Part shown: one piece after another, positions 9,103-18,274 of the stretch
Layout: every line of letters starts with the position of its first letter
Numbering within the stretch: the first letter of the stretch is position 1
Assembly: GCF_900117415.1 (NCBI RefSeq)
Contig: NZ_FPEI01000004.1
Location: 248,001-312,000 of the forward strand
DNA from: Hyphomicrobium sp. CS1BSMeth3
GTDB lineage: Bacteria > Pseudomonadota > Alphaproteobacteria > Rhizobiales > Hyphomicrobiaceae
Direction of reading: 5' to 3'
DNA length: 64,000 bases
The notes under the pieces: generated by a model
What the model was told of the DNA's origin: nothing
Databases searched by the model: none
What the model saw: only the letters and a program-made list of their open reading frames with translations
Translations under genes and position numbers: made by a program

Positions 9103-10497
9103 TCACCGACAGCGGAGCTCACGCTCGCGCGCCTGCAAGGCATCGACCGTCGCTCGGTTGGCCGGCGACATCGCCGCCCGCGCCGCCGCCTGATCGCGGA
9201 AACACGAGGACGTATCGAAGACCTGGCGCGCGCGTGCCGTTGTGAAGCAGTAGCCGTGACTGTGCCAGATGGCATTGCGGCGATACCAGAGCTCGTCGCA
9301 GCTCGACACAGCAGCCGGCGGTGCCGCGGATGAGGCGGGCGGCACGCGCGGCGGAGCGACTGGAACCACAGCCGGCTGCGGCCGCGCCATGGCCACCGAG
9401 CGGCAGCAGGCAATCCAGTTGCTGTGCGCCCAGCCGCTCATGCCGTCGATGAGCTCGACGCGGCGCCACGGCCCCCGGCTCTCATGCACTTTGAGAAGCG
9501 TGTCGGGCCCCATGGTGGCAATGCGCACGTCCGCCGGCGTCGGGCCGGTTCTCAGCGCGAGGAAGTTGTCGCCCTTCGGATCGAGGCCCGTGACGTAATG
9601 ATACTGCTGCATGACCGGCGGCGGCATCCCGCGCGGCTCCGAGCGCGGCGTCGGCACCGGAACTTCGGCCGTGCGCTGCGGCGGAGAGGGTGCGGCGGCA
9701 TCTCCGGCAAAAGCCACCTCGTCGACGAGCGACGAGTTCTCCCAGGGGATCTGCTCCTCGTTCGTCTCCTTCTGCACATCCGCGCGCACGCGCCGCATGA
9801 CCGCGTGAACGTCGGCACCGGCGAGCGGCAAATGCTGCAGCAGTGACTTCGTGAAGGGGCTGTTGCGGCCCGTTCCATCGAGCGCGACATTCCCTGGCTG
9901 CGTCGAGTAGACGATGAACGAGCCGACGCCGGCATAGACGCGCGCAAGGCCTTTGGCCGTCCCCACCGAGCGGGTCTTCTCGCCGCCGGCTGCGATCTTG
10001 TCGGTGAACGGGTTGTCGCGGCAGGCATCGAGGATGACGATGCGCGTGCGCGAGAGCCGGGACAGGTCGGCGAGGAACGCATTGAGCGGCACGAACTGTC
10101 GCCGCACGCCCTCTTCACTCTCGATGCGCGCATCGATGGGAGCGAGATAGTTCTCGCCGCCCATCTGCAGGGCGTGGCCCGCAAAATACACGAGCGAGAG
10201 ATCATCGGGCTGGAGCTGGCGCGAGAATGCCGCGAAGGCATTCAACATCTGAGCCCGCGAAAGATCGAGTTGCAGCGTCACGTCCCAGCCGAGATCGCCC
10301 AGCCGCTTGGCGACGTCCTGCGCGTCGCTCGCCGGATTGGCGAGCACGGAGGTGTACTGGTAGGCGGAATTTCCGACGATGAAGGCGCGCCGTGTGGCGG
10401 CATCTGCGGACGCGGAAAACGTCGCAAGCGCCACCAGCAGCGCGACGCACGACTTCAAGGCGCACGAGAGAGAGACCTGCATCAAGCTCTGCTCCAT
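9103..10497 (-). CDS. Secreted caspase-family (peptidase C14) protein with SH3 and YARHG-like domains
   Basis: A 464-residue protein. A signal peptide covers about residues 1-34 (hydrophobic VALLVALATFSASADA). The caspase domain follows, with RAFIVGNSAYQ at 37 and a catalytic dyad His108 (YFAGHA) and Cys159 (ILDACRDNPF), so protease activity is expected. A proline-rich linker at about 270-300 precedes a bacterial SH3-like segment (YVTGLDPKGDNFLALRTGP to SGWAHSNWIACC). The C-terminal 65 residues (LWYRRNAIWHSHGYCF) resemble a YARHG domain with several cysteines. The likely location is the periplasm or outside the cell. The gene is convergent neither with nor bound to an obvious operon; the epimerase gene upstream is on the same strand about 40 bp away. 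Confidence 0.9.
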   Translation of the reverse strand: MEQSLMQVSLSCALKSCVALLVALATFSASADAATRRAFIVGNSAYQYTSVLANPASDAQDVAKRLGDLGWDVTLQLDLSRAQMLNAFAAFSRQLQPDDLSLVYFAGHALQMGGENYLAPIDARIESEEGVRRQFVPLNAFLADLSRLSRTRIVILDACRDNPFTDKIAAGGEKTRSVGTAKGLARVYAGVGSFIVYSTQPGNVALDGTGRNSPFTKSLLQHLPLAGADVHAVMRRVRADVQKETNEEQIPWENSSLVDEVAFAGDAAAPSPPQRTAEVPVPTPRSEPRGMPPPVMQQYHYVTGLDPKGDNFLALRTGPTPADVRIATMGPDTLLKVHESRGPWRRVELIDGMSGWAHSNWIACCRSVAMARPQPAVVPVAPPRVPPASSAAPPAAVSSCDELWYRRNAIWHSHGYCFTTARARQVFDTSSCFRDQAAARAAMSPANRATVDALQARERELRCR

Positions 10498-10538
10498 TGG
10501 TTCCGGACCGAACCAATAGCCGATGCAGGCCCGTATTT

Positions 10539-11630
10539 CTACGCGGCCGGAAGCGCCGGCTCGGCACTCGCAACCTTGACGGCCGGCTTCTGCGCCGCGG
10601 CCGGTGTCGCAAAGGCAGCCTCATTGCGCTGGACCCACTCATCGAGCTGCGCGACGCCATCGGCAACGCTCACCTCGGGCTTCCAGCCGAGCACGCGCTC
10701 GAGCTTGCGGATGTCGCTGATGTACACGCGCTGGTCGCCCGGCCGCCAGTCATCGAAGCGCAGCGGGATCTTGCGGCCGAGCCGCTTCTCGAGAATATCG
10801 ACCAGATCGATCAGCGACAGAAGCTGCCCCGGTCCGCCACCGATATTGAAGGCCTGGCCCGCGATCTTGTCCGGTGCGACGATCGCCGCCTCGTAGGCGC
10901 GGACGAGATCATCGACGAAGAGCACGTCGCGGACCTGCTTGCCGTCGCCGAAGATGGTGATCGGGCGTCCGAGGCGCGAGGCGATCGTGAACCACGCCAC
11001 CCAGCCCTGATCCTCGATGCCGAACTGGCGCGTGCCGTAGATGCACGACTGCCGGAATGCCGTCGCCGGAATGCCGTAGATGCGCGCGAAGTCGAGCGTG
11101 TACTGGTCGGCCGCCCCCTTCGAGCAGCCATAGGGCGAAAGAAAATCGAGCGCCTGCTCTTCGCCGATGCCATAGGGGCGATCCGCATAGGCATAACGGC
11201 TGCCGCTGAGCTGGTAGCGGGCCCCCTCGATCTTGCCATAGACCTTGTTCGTCGAGGCGAAAATGAAAACCGCCTCCGGGCGATGCCGCCTCACGGCATC
11301 GAGCAGGTTGAACGTGCCGAGCGCATTGATCATGAAATCTGTGCGGGGGTCCGTGACGGACGTCGTCACGGCGACCTGGGCCGCGAGATGGATGACCGCA
11401 TCGTAGCGCCGCTCGCTGAACACGCGCTCGACCGCAGCGCGCTCGCGAATGTCCACCCGCTCGAAATCGAAGGACGTGCCGTCGCGCAGCCAGTGGAGGT
11501 TCTGCTCGGTACCGTCGCGGGAGAGATCGTCGAGCACTGTGACGCGCCAGTTCCGCGTGCCGAAATAACGCGCTGCATTGCAGCCGACGAACCCGGCGCC
11601 CCCCGTAATCAACACCCTCTTGCCGCGCAT
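10539..11630 (-). CDS. NAD-dependent epimerase/dehydratase, CDP-paratose 2-epimerase-like
   Basis: A 363-residue extended SDR protein. The start is MRGKRVLITGGAGFVG, giving the Rossmann glycine motif in the first 15 residues; upstream codons are low-complexity. VLDDLSRDGTEQNLHWL matches CDP-paratose/tyvelose epimerases particularly well. The catalytic region shows FASTNKVYG and YGCSKGAADQY (Tyr and Lys). Such enzymes epimerise a nucleotide-linked sugar for surface polysaccharide synthesis. It has a long C-terminal tail rich in Ala, Lys and Pro (about residues 340-363). It is divergent from the second epimerase gene across a 341-bp gap, and both border the glycosyltransferase block. Confidence 0.9.
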   Translation of the reverse strand: MRGKRVLITGGAGFVGCNAARYFGTRNWRVTVLDDLSRDGTEQNLHWLRDGTSFDFERVDIRERAAVERVFSERRYDAVIHLAAQVAVTTSVTDPRTDFMINALGTFNLLDAVRRHRPEAVFIFASTNKVYGKIEGARYQLSGSRYAYADRPYGIGEEQALDFLSPYGCSKGAADQYTLDFARIYGIPATAFRQSCIYGTRQFGIEDQGWVAWFTIASRLGRPITIFGDGKQVRDVLFVDDLVRAYEAAIVAPDKIAGQAFNIGGGPGQLLSLIDLVDILEKRLGRKIPLRFDDWRPGDQRVYISDIRKLERVLGWKPEVSVADGVAQLDEWVQRNEAAFATPAAAQKPAVKVASAEPALPAA

Positions 11631-11971
11631 TTCACCTCCTAGTGCCCCACCACAACCGCAATCATGCGCTCGCATCCGACCGCACGCGGGTATCCCGCAG
11701 GCCCCGCCGCCGATTAAGACGCCGTGCCCCGCCAAATGGTTCAGATCGCAGACAGTACCTTAGCGGACATGAACGGATCCCGAGCACAGCGCAACGGCTC
11801 GTTCGTCGTGCAGGGCTGCCGGTATTGCAGGCGTGCATCAGTCGAAAGTTCAACAGCGACAGGATGGAACTTCTTCAGCCAGCCGGCGTTCATCGCGGGT
11901 TCATCTGCGGTTCCGCAGGGAGCGGGGGACGACTGCACGTCGGCCGCGTAGCGCATGGAGCGTCCGCATAA
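11631..11971. other. 341-bp intergenic region between divergent epimerase genes
   Basis: No convincing gene. The region must hold the promoters of both divergent genes. It contains CTAGTGCCCC at 11639-11648, identical to the outer arm of the hairpin element at 33707, but the matching right arm is absent. Confidence 0.5.
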
Positions 11972-12925
11972 ATGAGAATTCTCGTCACCGGGGGGGCGGG
12001 CTTCATCGGCTCCCACCTCACCCGACGCCTGCTCGCCGACGGCCACGAAGTCCACGTCATAGACAACGAATCCAATGGCTTACGGAGCGTAGTGCCGAAC
12101 GGCGCGCACTTCGTCCACGGGGACGTCACGCGTCCCGAGGATCTCGAGCCGCTCTTCGCGAAAAAGCTCGACGCCGTGTGCCACCTCGCGGGCCAGGTCT
12201 CGATCATCCGCGCCTTCGACAACCCGGTCGGCGACCTCAGGACGAACACCGAGGGCACCGTGAATGTCGTCCAGCAGTGCGTGAAGCACCACGTGCCGCG
12301 CCTCATCTATGCAAGCTCGATGACCGCCTATGGCGATTGCGAGCAGGTGCCGACGCCGGAAAGCGAGCCCTGCGAGCCGGATTCCTACTACGGCATCACG
12401 AAGTTCGCGGCCGAGCGCTACGTGCATGCCACGGCCATCCGGCCCGATCTGGACTTCCGCTTCCGCGTCACGTCGCTGCGCATGTTCAGCGTCTACGGGC
12501 CCGGCCAGGCGCTCGATAACCCCTACCAGGGCGTGCTCGGCATCTTCATCGGGCGCCTCATCCGCGGCGAGCCCATCATCATCTTCGGCGATGGCGAGCA
12601 GACGCGCGATTTCGTCTACATCGGCGATATCGTCGAGGGCTGGGTGGCCGCGCTCAACAGCGACAAGGCCGCGGGCGGCATCTTCAATCTCGGCAGCGGC
12701 CGCTCGACCTCGATCAACGACCTCGCGAGCTATGCCGCTAGTGCCTTCGGCCACAAGCCCGGCGCTTACGACATCCGCCACGCGCCGTCGCGCCCCGGCG
12801 AGCAGCGCCGCGTGCAGGCCGATATTTCACACGCACGCGCCGTTCTCGGCTGGGAGCCGCGCACGCGTCTCGAGAACGGGCTTGCCGAGACCGTGCGCCA
12901 GGGCCGCGCGAGCACGGGCAGCTGA
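11972..12925 (+). CDS. NAD-dependent epimerase/dehydratase (UDP-glucose 4-epimerase-like)
   Basis: A 317-residue extended SDR protein beginning MRILVTGGAGFIGSHLTRRLL (NAD-binding Gly motif). VIDNESNG marks the cofactor-specificity Asp, YASSMTAYG the catalytic Ser region, and YYGITKFAAE the Tyr-x3-Lys. SVYGPGQALDNPYQGVLGIF and DGEQTRDFVYIGDI are the substrate-binding motifs of UDP-hexose epimerases. It supplies a nucleotide sugar for the glycosyltransferases that follow; the next gene starts 9 bp after its stop, so an operon is almost certain. Sugar identity cannot be assigned. Confidence 0.93.
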   Translation: MRILVTGGAGFIGSHLTRRLLADGHEVHVIDNESNGLRSVVPNGAHFVHGDVTRPEDLEPLFAKKLDAVCHLAGQVSIIRAFDNPVGDLRTNTEGTVNVVQQCVKHHVPRLIYASSMTAYGDCEQVPTPESEPCEPDSYYGITKFAAERYVHATAIRPDLDFRFRVTSLRMFSVYGPGQALDNPYQGVLGIFIGRLIRGEPIIIFGDGEQTRDFVYIGDIVEGWVAALNSDKAAGGIFNLGSGRSTSINDLASYAASAFGHKPGAYDIRHAPSRPGEQRRVQADISHARAVLGWEPRTRLENGLAETVRQGRASTGS

Positions 12926-12933
12926 GGACACGC

Positions 12934-14028
12934 ATGAAACTTCTGCTCGTCACTTCGTGTGACCCCTGGACGCGCAGCGTCTCGACCATCCATCACTACG
13001 TCGCCGCCGGGCGCGCCCTCGGCCACGACGTCGCCCTCTATGGGCCGCCGAACGCTGATCTGCCGGGTCTCCCGACCACGACTGATCTCGACGGCGTCGA
13101 TCTCGCCCTCTTCGTGATCCAGGTGCCGGGCGACTTCCCGCAGATGCCGCACCTCGCGCGCCTCATCGACACGATCCCGCGCGAGAAGCGCGCCGTCGTC
13201 GATCTCTGGGGCCGCTACAATGAGACGATCTTCATCGAGCACGACTTCAATCATCTCGAGAAGCTCGACAGCCATCCCGGCTGGGAGTGGGAGGAGGCCC
13301 TTCGCGCTGCGTCCGATACGATCCTGCAGCCGACACTGAGTCCGCTGCGCCCCGACGTCGGCTCGTTCCTCTTTCATGCCTTCGCGCCCGATGCCGTCGT
13401 TCAGCCCGAGACGAGCGCCGAGAAAGCCGCCGCGCGGTGGCGCGACAGCGAGCGCTGGTTCGGCGTCGCCTACGTCGGCAGCAACTGGCAACGCTGGGAG
13501 CAGGTGCGCGACTTTTTCAAAGCCCACGCCCCTGTGCGCAAGGAAGTGGGCTGGGCCGGCCTCATCGGCTGGGATTGGAAAGAGCGCCCCGAGTGGGCCA
13601 TCCAGCAGGGCATTGTCGGCATCGACACCGATCCCGAGCTTCTGCTCAGCATGGACGTCACCGTAAAAGGCGGCGTCCGCTTCGACGAGATCTTCCGCTA
13701 TCTCAATCAATCGAAGTTCGCGCCGGTCTTCCATCGGCCGCTGTTCCGTCACCTGAACTTCGTCACGGGCCGCTCCTTCGAGACCTTCCACGCCGACACG
13801 GTGCCGCTGCTGATGCTGCCGCGCCCCTTCGTCGAAGCCATCTATGGGCCGGCAGCGCTGGCCCTCGTGCCGGGCGAGGACATTGCCGGCTATCTGACGA
13901 AGGCCCTCAAGGAGCCCGAGCCGATCTGGGATGCCGTGATCAAGACGCGCGCGCATCTTGCCGCGCATCACTCCTATGCGCGCCGCTTCGAGGAGCTGGC
14001 GGCGCTCGCCGCCGGACGCCCGCGATGA
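12934..14028 (+). CDS. CgeB-like glycosyltransferase, paralogue 1 of 3
   Basis: A 364-residue protein of GT-B look, first of three tandem homologues. It opens MKLLLVTSCDPWTRSVSTIHHYVAAGRALGHDV, an N-terminal Rossmann unit. It shares with the other two copies a YNE/YNP tract (WGRYNETIF here, followed by HDFNH), a central YVGSNWQRW, and a C-terminal FETFHADTVPLLML...IYGPAALALV region. The C-terminal half resembles the CgeB/glycosyltransferase-1-like fold, where Glu and Asp near this position bind the nucleotide. It is cytoplasmic with no membrane segment. Its stop overlaps the next start (ATGA), showing translational coupling. Substrate unknown; the glycosyltransferase call is inferred from fold motifs and context. 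Confidence 0.72.
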   Translation: MKLLLVTSCDPWTRSVSTIHHYVAAGRALGHDVALYGPPNADLPGLPTTTDLDGVDLALFVIQVPGDFPQMPHLARLIDTIPREKRAVVDLWGRYNETIFIEHDFNHLEKLDSHPGWEWEEALRAASDTILQPTLSPLRPDVGSFLFHAFAPDAVVQPETSAEKAAARWRDSERWFGVAYVGSNWQRWEQVRDFFKAHAPVRKEVGWAGLIGWDWKERPEWAIQQGIVGIDTDPELLLSMDVTVKGGVRFDEIFRYLNQSKFAPVFHRPLFRHLNFVTGRSFETFHADTVPLLMLPRPFVEAIYGPAALALVPGEDIAGYLTKALKEPEPIWDAVIKTRAHLAAHHSYARRFEELAALAAGRPR

Positions 14029-15083
14029 ACATCCTGTTCGTCATGAAGCATCGCGGCAATGCGGGAAACACGCACGCGGTCGCCGACTACATGCGCGTTG
14101 CTCCGAAGTTCGGCCATCACGTCGCGATCTTCGGCCCGTCGCTGCCGTGGCTCCCGGAGATCAACTTCTCCGATCAGGTGCGCGGCTTCGACAAGGCCGT
14201 CTATCTTTTCGAGTCCGAGATCTATCGCCTGAGCCCGGTGCGCGAGACCATGCTGATCGGCGGCATCGCGCGCAAGGATCGCATGATCCTCGACATGGAC
14301 GGGATGTATAACCCCGTCGTCTGCCTCGATGGCTACGACCGCAATCATGATACCGAGGAAGAGCGCGCCGCGTGGATCGAGCACTACCATGCGCTCGCCG
14401 ATCGCGTGCACAAGCCGACGCTCGCGCCGCCCGCTACGCCGCGCGATGTGCCGCTGACTTTCTATGGCTACGATCCGGCGCTCGAAACCGATCCCAAGAC
14501 CGCGCCGGAAAAGATCTACGATATCCTACACGTCGGCCATAACTGGTGGCGCGGGCGCGATATCGAGAACATACTCCTGCCGGTCGTCGACAAGAACCGC
14601 AGCAAAATCGGCCGTATCTGCTTCATCGGACTGTGGTGGGACAAGGCGCCGACGGAACCCGGTTCGGGCAATCCGCTCGCCTTTGCCTTCGATTCCGAAG
14701 CCTTCAGGCGGCTCGATATCGAGACGCGGGACTCGGTCATGTACGACAAAGTCGTGCACGCCATGAGCCAGGCGAGGATCAACATCTTCACGCAGCGGCC
14801 CGTGCTCCATCATCTGCGCCACCTGACGCTCAAGTACTTCGAGATCTTCTACGCCGACACGATCCCTCTCCTCGTGCTCGACGCCGACCACGCCGCCGAT
14901 GTCTACGGCCCGGCTGCGCGCGAGCTGATCCTGTCCGCAGAGCGCGCGGAAGAGAGGATCATGGATGCGCTCGCGCGACCCGAGCGCTATCGCGAGATCG
15001 TGCAGGACGTGCGCCGTCATCTCGCAAAGCATCACGGCTACGAGCTGCGCATGCAGGAGCTCGCTGCGGCCCTGAAGAACTGA
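14025..15083 (+). CDS. CgeB-like glycosyltransferase, paralogue 2 of 3
   Basis: A 352-residue protein starting MNILFVMKHRGNAGNTHAV at the ATG that overlaps the previous stop as ATGA. It has the same layout as its neighbours: N-terminal Rossmann segment, DMDGMYNPVVCLDGYDRNH in the middle third, LHVGHNWWRGRDIE corresponding to the YVGSNW motif of copy 1, and FEIFYADTIPLLVL...VYGPAARELIL near the end. These three conserved blocks show common descent by duplication, but identity elsewhere is low, so the copies are probably specialised for different linkages. Confidence 0.72.
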   Translation: MNILFVMKHRGNAGNTHAVADYMRVAPKFGHHVAIFGPSLPWLPEINFSDQVRGFDKAVYLFESEIYRLSPVRETMLIGGIARKDRMILDMDGMYNPVVCLDGYDRNHDTEEERAAWIEHYHALADRVHKPTLAPPATPRDVPLTFYGYDPALETDPKTAPEKIYDILHVGHNWWRGRDIENILLPVVDKNRSKIGRICFIGLWWDKAPTEPGSGNPLAFAFDSEAFRRLDIETRDSVMYDKVVHAMSQARINIFTQRPVLHHLRHLTLKYFEIFYADTIPLLVLDADHAADVYGPAARELILSAERAEERIMDALARPERYREIVQDVRRHLAKHHGYELRMQELAAALKN

Positions 15084-15108
15084 AAGCATTGCAGGAGCGC
15101 AGCGCATC

Positions 15109-16158
15109 ATGAAGCTGGTGTTCGTCTACTGGGGCTTCGAGAACGCCGGCAGCATGCTGGACCTCAAGGGCTACGCGCGCGCTGCCGAGGCCGCCGGCCA
15201 CGAGGTGACCGTCTACGGCCCGCCCGGACACGTGTATGCACTCAACTATTCCAAGGACCTCTCGAACGCCGATGCCGTCGTCTTCGTCGTCGAGTGGACG
15301 ACCGAGCTGCAGTTCGGCGACCGCCTCGACTGGCTGCGCCTCATCGCCTCCGTCCCGCGCAGCCGCCGCGTCGTCATCGACTGCGATGGCGCCTACAATG
15401 AGCCGATCGCCTTCCGCGGCGACTACAATCACAAGACGCCCGAGAAGAGCCGTGCCTGGATCGATATCTGCGACAGCATTGCCGACAAGATCTGTCAGCC
15501 GACGCTGAAGCCCGAGCGGGCCAACGTCATTCCCTTCCTCTTCCACATCTACGATCCCGCCTGGGAGACACCGCTCGACTTCTCGGCCAAAGAGTTCGGC
15601 ATGATCTATGTCGGGCACACGAAGTTCCGCTGGCACGGCATGTCGCAGGTGCTGCACGGCATCGAGCCCATTCGCGACAAGCTCGGCCGCATCGGCCTCG
15701 TCGGCGAAGGCTGGGATGCGCCCCTCGAATGGACCGAGTGGAAAGAGATCCGCGACGACTATTACGTCGATCGTGACTATCTCAAGCAGCTCGGCGTCGA
15801 GGCCCTGGGCGCGGTCAAATACAACGAGGTGATCGCGACCATGAGCCGGGGCATTTTCAACCCCGTCATCTACCGCCCGCTGTTCGAGCGGCTCGGCTTC
15901 GTGACCTGCCGGACATTCGAGACGCCGGCCTCGGGCACGATCCCGCTCTTTCTGCTCGACACCGACTATGTCCGCGGCATCTATGGTCCCGATGCCGAGG
16001 CGCTGGTGCTCGGCTCCGCCCCCGAGGAAAAGATCCTCGATGTTGTCAGCCGCCCGCAGCATTATGCGGATATTGTCATGGGTATCCGCGAGGACTTCCG
16101 GCAGCGCCACAGCCCTGCGGCCCGCCTCAAAGATCTGATCGAGATCATCGAATCCTAG
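15109..16158 (+). CDS. CgeB-like glycosyltransferase, paralogue 3 of 3
   Basis: A 349-residue protein beginning MKLVFVYWGFENAGSMLDLKGYARAAEAAGHEV. It carries the same blocks: DCDGAYNEPIAFRGDYNH, MIYVGHTKFRWHG and FETPASGTIPLFLL...IYGPDAEALVL. It starts 25 bp after copy 2 and ends 4 bp before the glycosidase gene, so the operon continues. Copies 2 and 3 share the GNAG/ENAG segment at the N-terminus that copy 1 lacks. No signal peptide or transmembrane helix is visible. The donor and acceptor are unknown. Confidence 0.72.
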   Translation: MKLVFVYWGFENAGSMLDLKGYARAAEAAGHEVTVYGPPGHVYALNYSKDLSNADAVVFVVEWTTELQFGDRLDWLRLIASVPRSRRVVIDCDGAYNEPIAFRGDYNHKTPEKSRAWIDICDSIADKICQPTLKPERANVIPFLFHIYDPAWETPLDFSAKEFGMIYVGHTKFRWHGMSQVLHGIEPIRDKLGRIGLVGEGWDAPLEWTEWKEIRDDYYVDRDYLKQLGVEALGAVKYNEVIATMSRGIFNPVIYRPLFERLGFVTCRTFETPASGTIPLFLLDTDYVRGIYGPDAEALVLGSAPEEKILDVVSRPQHYADIVMGIREDFRQRHSPAARLKDLIEIIES

Positions 16159-16162
16159 TGCT

Positions 16163-17539
16163 ATGGCCGAGGCGACCAAGCCAAGTGTCGTTTCCAGCGA
16201 CCGCGTGAACGAGGGCTCGGCCCCCGCGCGGCGCATGGGCCTGCGCTATGGCTTCAACGAGATCAATGGCTGGTGGCATCTCTCGGAAGGCCCGCACGGC
16301 GCGGAGATCCGGCGGCGCCTGCAGCTCATGGACACGCAGCTCGTCCGCATTTTCGTCTTCGATCCGCAGGTGCCCGATCCATTCGCCGACTGGCGCAGCT
16401 TCAGCGTCTACGTGCAGGGCGTGCTCGATGCCGGCGCCCTGCCGATGATCACATTCGCGCGTTTCGGGCCGCCGTTCGACGGCGCGCACCAAATTCACTC
16501 GTTCGTCGCGCGCTGCCGCGAGATCGTGTGGGGTGCGATCGAGCAGTGGGGCGGCGAACGCGTCAAGGACTGGTTCTGGTGCATCTGGAATGAGCCGAAC
16601 AATCCGATCATCGGCGGCGGGCTCACCTACGAGCAGTACCTGCGCATCTACGTCGAGGTCGCGACGTGCATCCATGCGCAACTGGCGCCGCACCTCGGCG
16701 GGCAGAAGGCGCATATCGGCGGGCCTGCCATCGACGGCAATCACCGCGCCTACTGGATGGACTGGATTGCCCGCCTCGTCGAGGACGTGGACGACCACCT
16801 TCTCGGCTTCGTTTCCTGGCACCGCTACGGCGACTGGCGGCCGGCAGTGACGAGCCGCTCGCTCGGCCTCGAAATGTGGGGCGCGCCGGACGCACCGCTC
16901 GGGCCCACGCTCGAAGCGCTGCTCATGGCGCAGCTCCCCGAATTCGAAGCCCGCGCCCGCGGCGTCGCGCGCCTGCTCAAGGGCCGCGACATCCTCAACA
17001 TCTGCGGCGAGCTGAACACCATATCGCACCACGAGAACTACTATACGCTCGGCCTCAACCAGAACATTTTCGGCGCTGCGTTCTACATCTCCGCGCTCAT
17101 CAATCTCATCCGCGGCGGCGCGGATGCCGAGATGCGCTGGACGGCGACCGCCCACGGCGACGATGCCTACGGCCTTCTCTCCATGCGCGGCGAGCCCACG
17201 CCGGCGGCCCTCGCCAAGCAGATCTTCGCGCAGCACGTGCGCTTCGGCGATCTCGTTCGTTGCCCGCCGGCGCCGCGCGACCACCCCGAGATCGACGCCA
17301 TCATGGCCGAGAGCGCCGACGGTCGGCTCAGCGCCGTCTTCGTCAATACGTCGCGAGGACCTGTCGTCCTCGATGTCGCGGAATGGGGCGGCGCACTTGC
17401 ATCCTGCAACGAGATCCTGCACCTCGATGCTGGCACTGGCGGTCGCGTCCTCCGCGCACCGTTCGACGGCACCGTGCGGCTCGATGGCTATGGGCTCGCC
17501 ATCGTGAGCAACCGCGCAGCCGCGACCACAATCGACTAG
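16163..17539 (+). CDS. Glycoside hydrolase family 39-like protein
   Basis: A 458-residue (beta/alpha)8-barrel glycosidase candidate. IWNEPNN puts the acid/base glutamate at Glu144, and NICGELN gives a likely nucleophile at Glu283. The SWHRYGDW segment (around residue 219) fits the barrel's substrate loop. This clan A layout resembles GH39 (xylosidase, iduronidase). No signal peptide is visible, so it would act in the cytoplasm or by another export route. It starts 4 bp after the third glycosyltransferase, which implies a role in trimming, transfer or turnover of the same glycan. Confidence 0.78.
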   Translation: MAEATKPSVVSSDRVNEGSAPARRMGLRYGFNEINGWWHLSEGPHGAEIRRRLQLMDTQLVRIFVFDPQVPDPFADWRSFSVYVQGVLDAGALPMITFARFGPPFDGAHQIHSFVARCREIVWGAIEQWGGERVKDWFWCIWNEPNNPIIGGGLTYEQYLRIYVEVATCIHAQLAPHLGGQKAHIGGPAIDGNHRAYWMDWIARLVEDVDDHLLGFVSWHRYGDWRPAVTSRSLGLEMWGAPDAPLGPTLEALLMAQLPEFEARARGVARLLKGRDILNICGELNTISHHENYYTLGLNQNIFGAAFYISALINLIRGGADAEMRWTATAHGDDAYGLLSMRGEPTPAALAKQIFAQHVRFGDLVRCPPAPRDHPEIDAIMAESADGRLSAVFVNTSRGPVVLDVAEWGGALASCNEILHLDAGTGGRVLRAPFDGTVRLDGYGLAIVSNRAAATTID

Positions 17540-17571
17540 AAATCTGCATTCGGCGCTGAGGGAGACGACGG

Positions 17572-18132
17572 GTGGATAAGGCATTCGGCTGGATTGGCGA
17601 GATCTTTCAGACGCTGCTGCGGCTGCTGCCGTGGCTGGTCATCGTGCCCGCGACGCACGCCGGCGTCGCATTCGTGCACGGACACCGGATCAAGAAGTGG
17701 GACCCCGGCCTGCACTTCTATTGGCCCGTGGTCACGACCTACAAGCTCATGATGACCGTGCGCCAGACGCAGAAGATCCAATCCAAGGTCATCATGAGCC
17801 GCGACCAGAAGACGATCATCGTCGGCGCGCTCGTCACGTACTATGTCGATGACATCGTTGCGGCCCTCGCGCACATCGCCGACCTCGCATCCGACGTCAT
17901 CGAGCGCTCGCAGGGCGCTATCCTGAACGAGGTCAGCAAGCATACGCTCGAAGAAATCCAAGCCGACCGCGCGGCCTTCAACATCAAGCTCAAAGAGGTC
18001 AGTGGCGCCGCGCTCAACGGCTATGGCGTGCAGATCCTGCAGATCCAGCTCACCGAGTTCGCGCCGACCCGCTCGCTGGCCTTCAACGGTCATGCCGCCG
18101 TCGGCAACTACGCGCTCTGGAGCGGTTTTTGA
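17572..18132 (+). CDS. Short SPFH/Band 7 domain protein
   Basis: A 186-residue protein with a GTG start 7 bp after a GGGAGACG ribosome-binding site. An N-terminal hydrophobic segment (about residues 12-27) would anchor it to the membrane. The remainder matches a Band 7 domain: GHRIKKWDPGLHFYWPVVTTY, then SKVIMSRDQKTIIVGALVTYYVDD and RSQGAILNEVSKHTLEEI. The usual long C-terminal coiled coil of stomatins and flotillins is missing, so oligomerisation would be limited. It begins 32 bp after the glycosidase and may close the polysaccharide operon as a membrane organiser. Confidence 0.82.
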   Translation: MDKAFGWIGEIFQTLLRLLPWLVIVPATHAGVAFVHGHRIKKWDPGLHFYWPVVTTYKLMMTVRQTQKIQSKVIMSRDQKTIIVGALVTYYVDDIVAALAHIADLASDVIERSQGAILNEVSKHTLEEIQADRAAFNIKLKEVSGAALNGYGVQILQIQLTEFAPTRSLAFNGHAAVGNYALWSGF

Positions 18133-18274
18133 GTTTCGCGCTGTCCGGCATGGGCGGCGCTCGAAGGTGTCGGCGATGTCACCGCACGCCGCCATGCACG
18201 CGGAAGGACGCGCAACATGCGCCCGGCAAGCTCACGCCGGGCGCGCGGTAGCGCGCAATCATCCGAGGGCGACT

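Noticed and set aside
11639-11648. CTAGTGCCCC identical to an outer arm of the hairpin element
   Set aside because: No inner arm or right outer arm is found within the next 200 bp, so chance or a decayed remnant is as likely.
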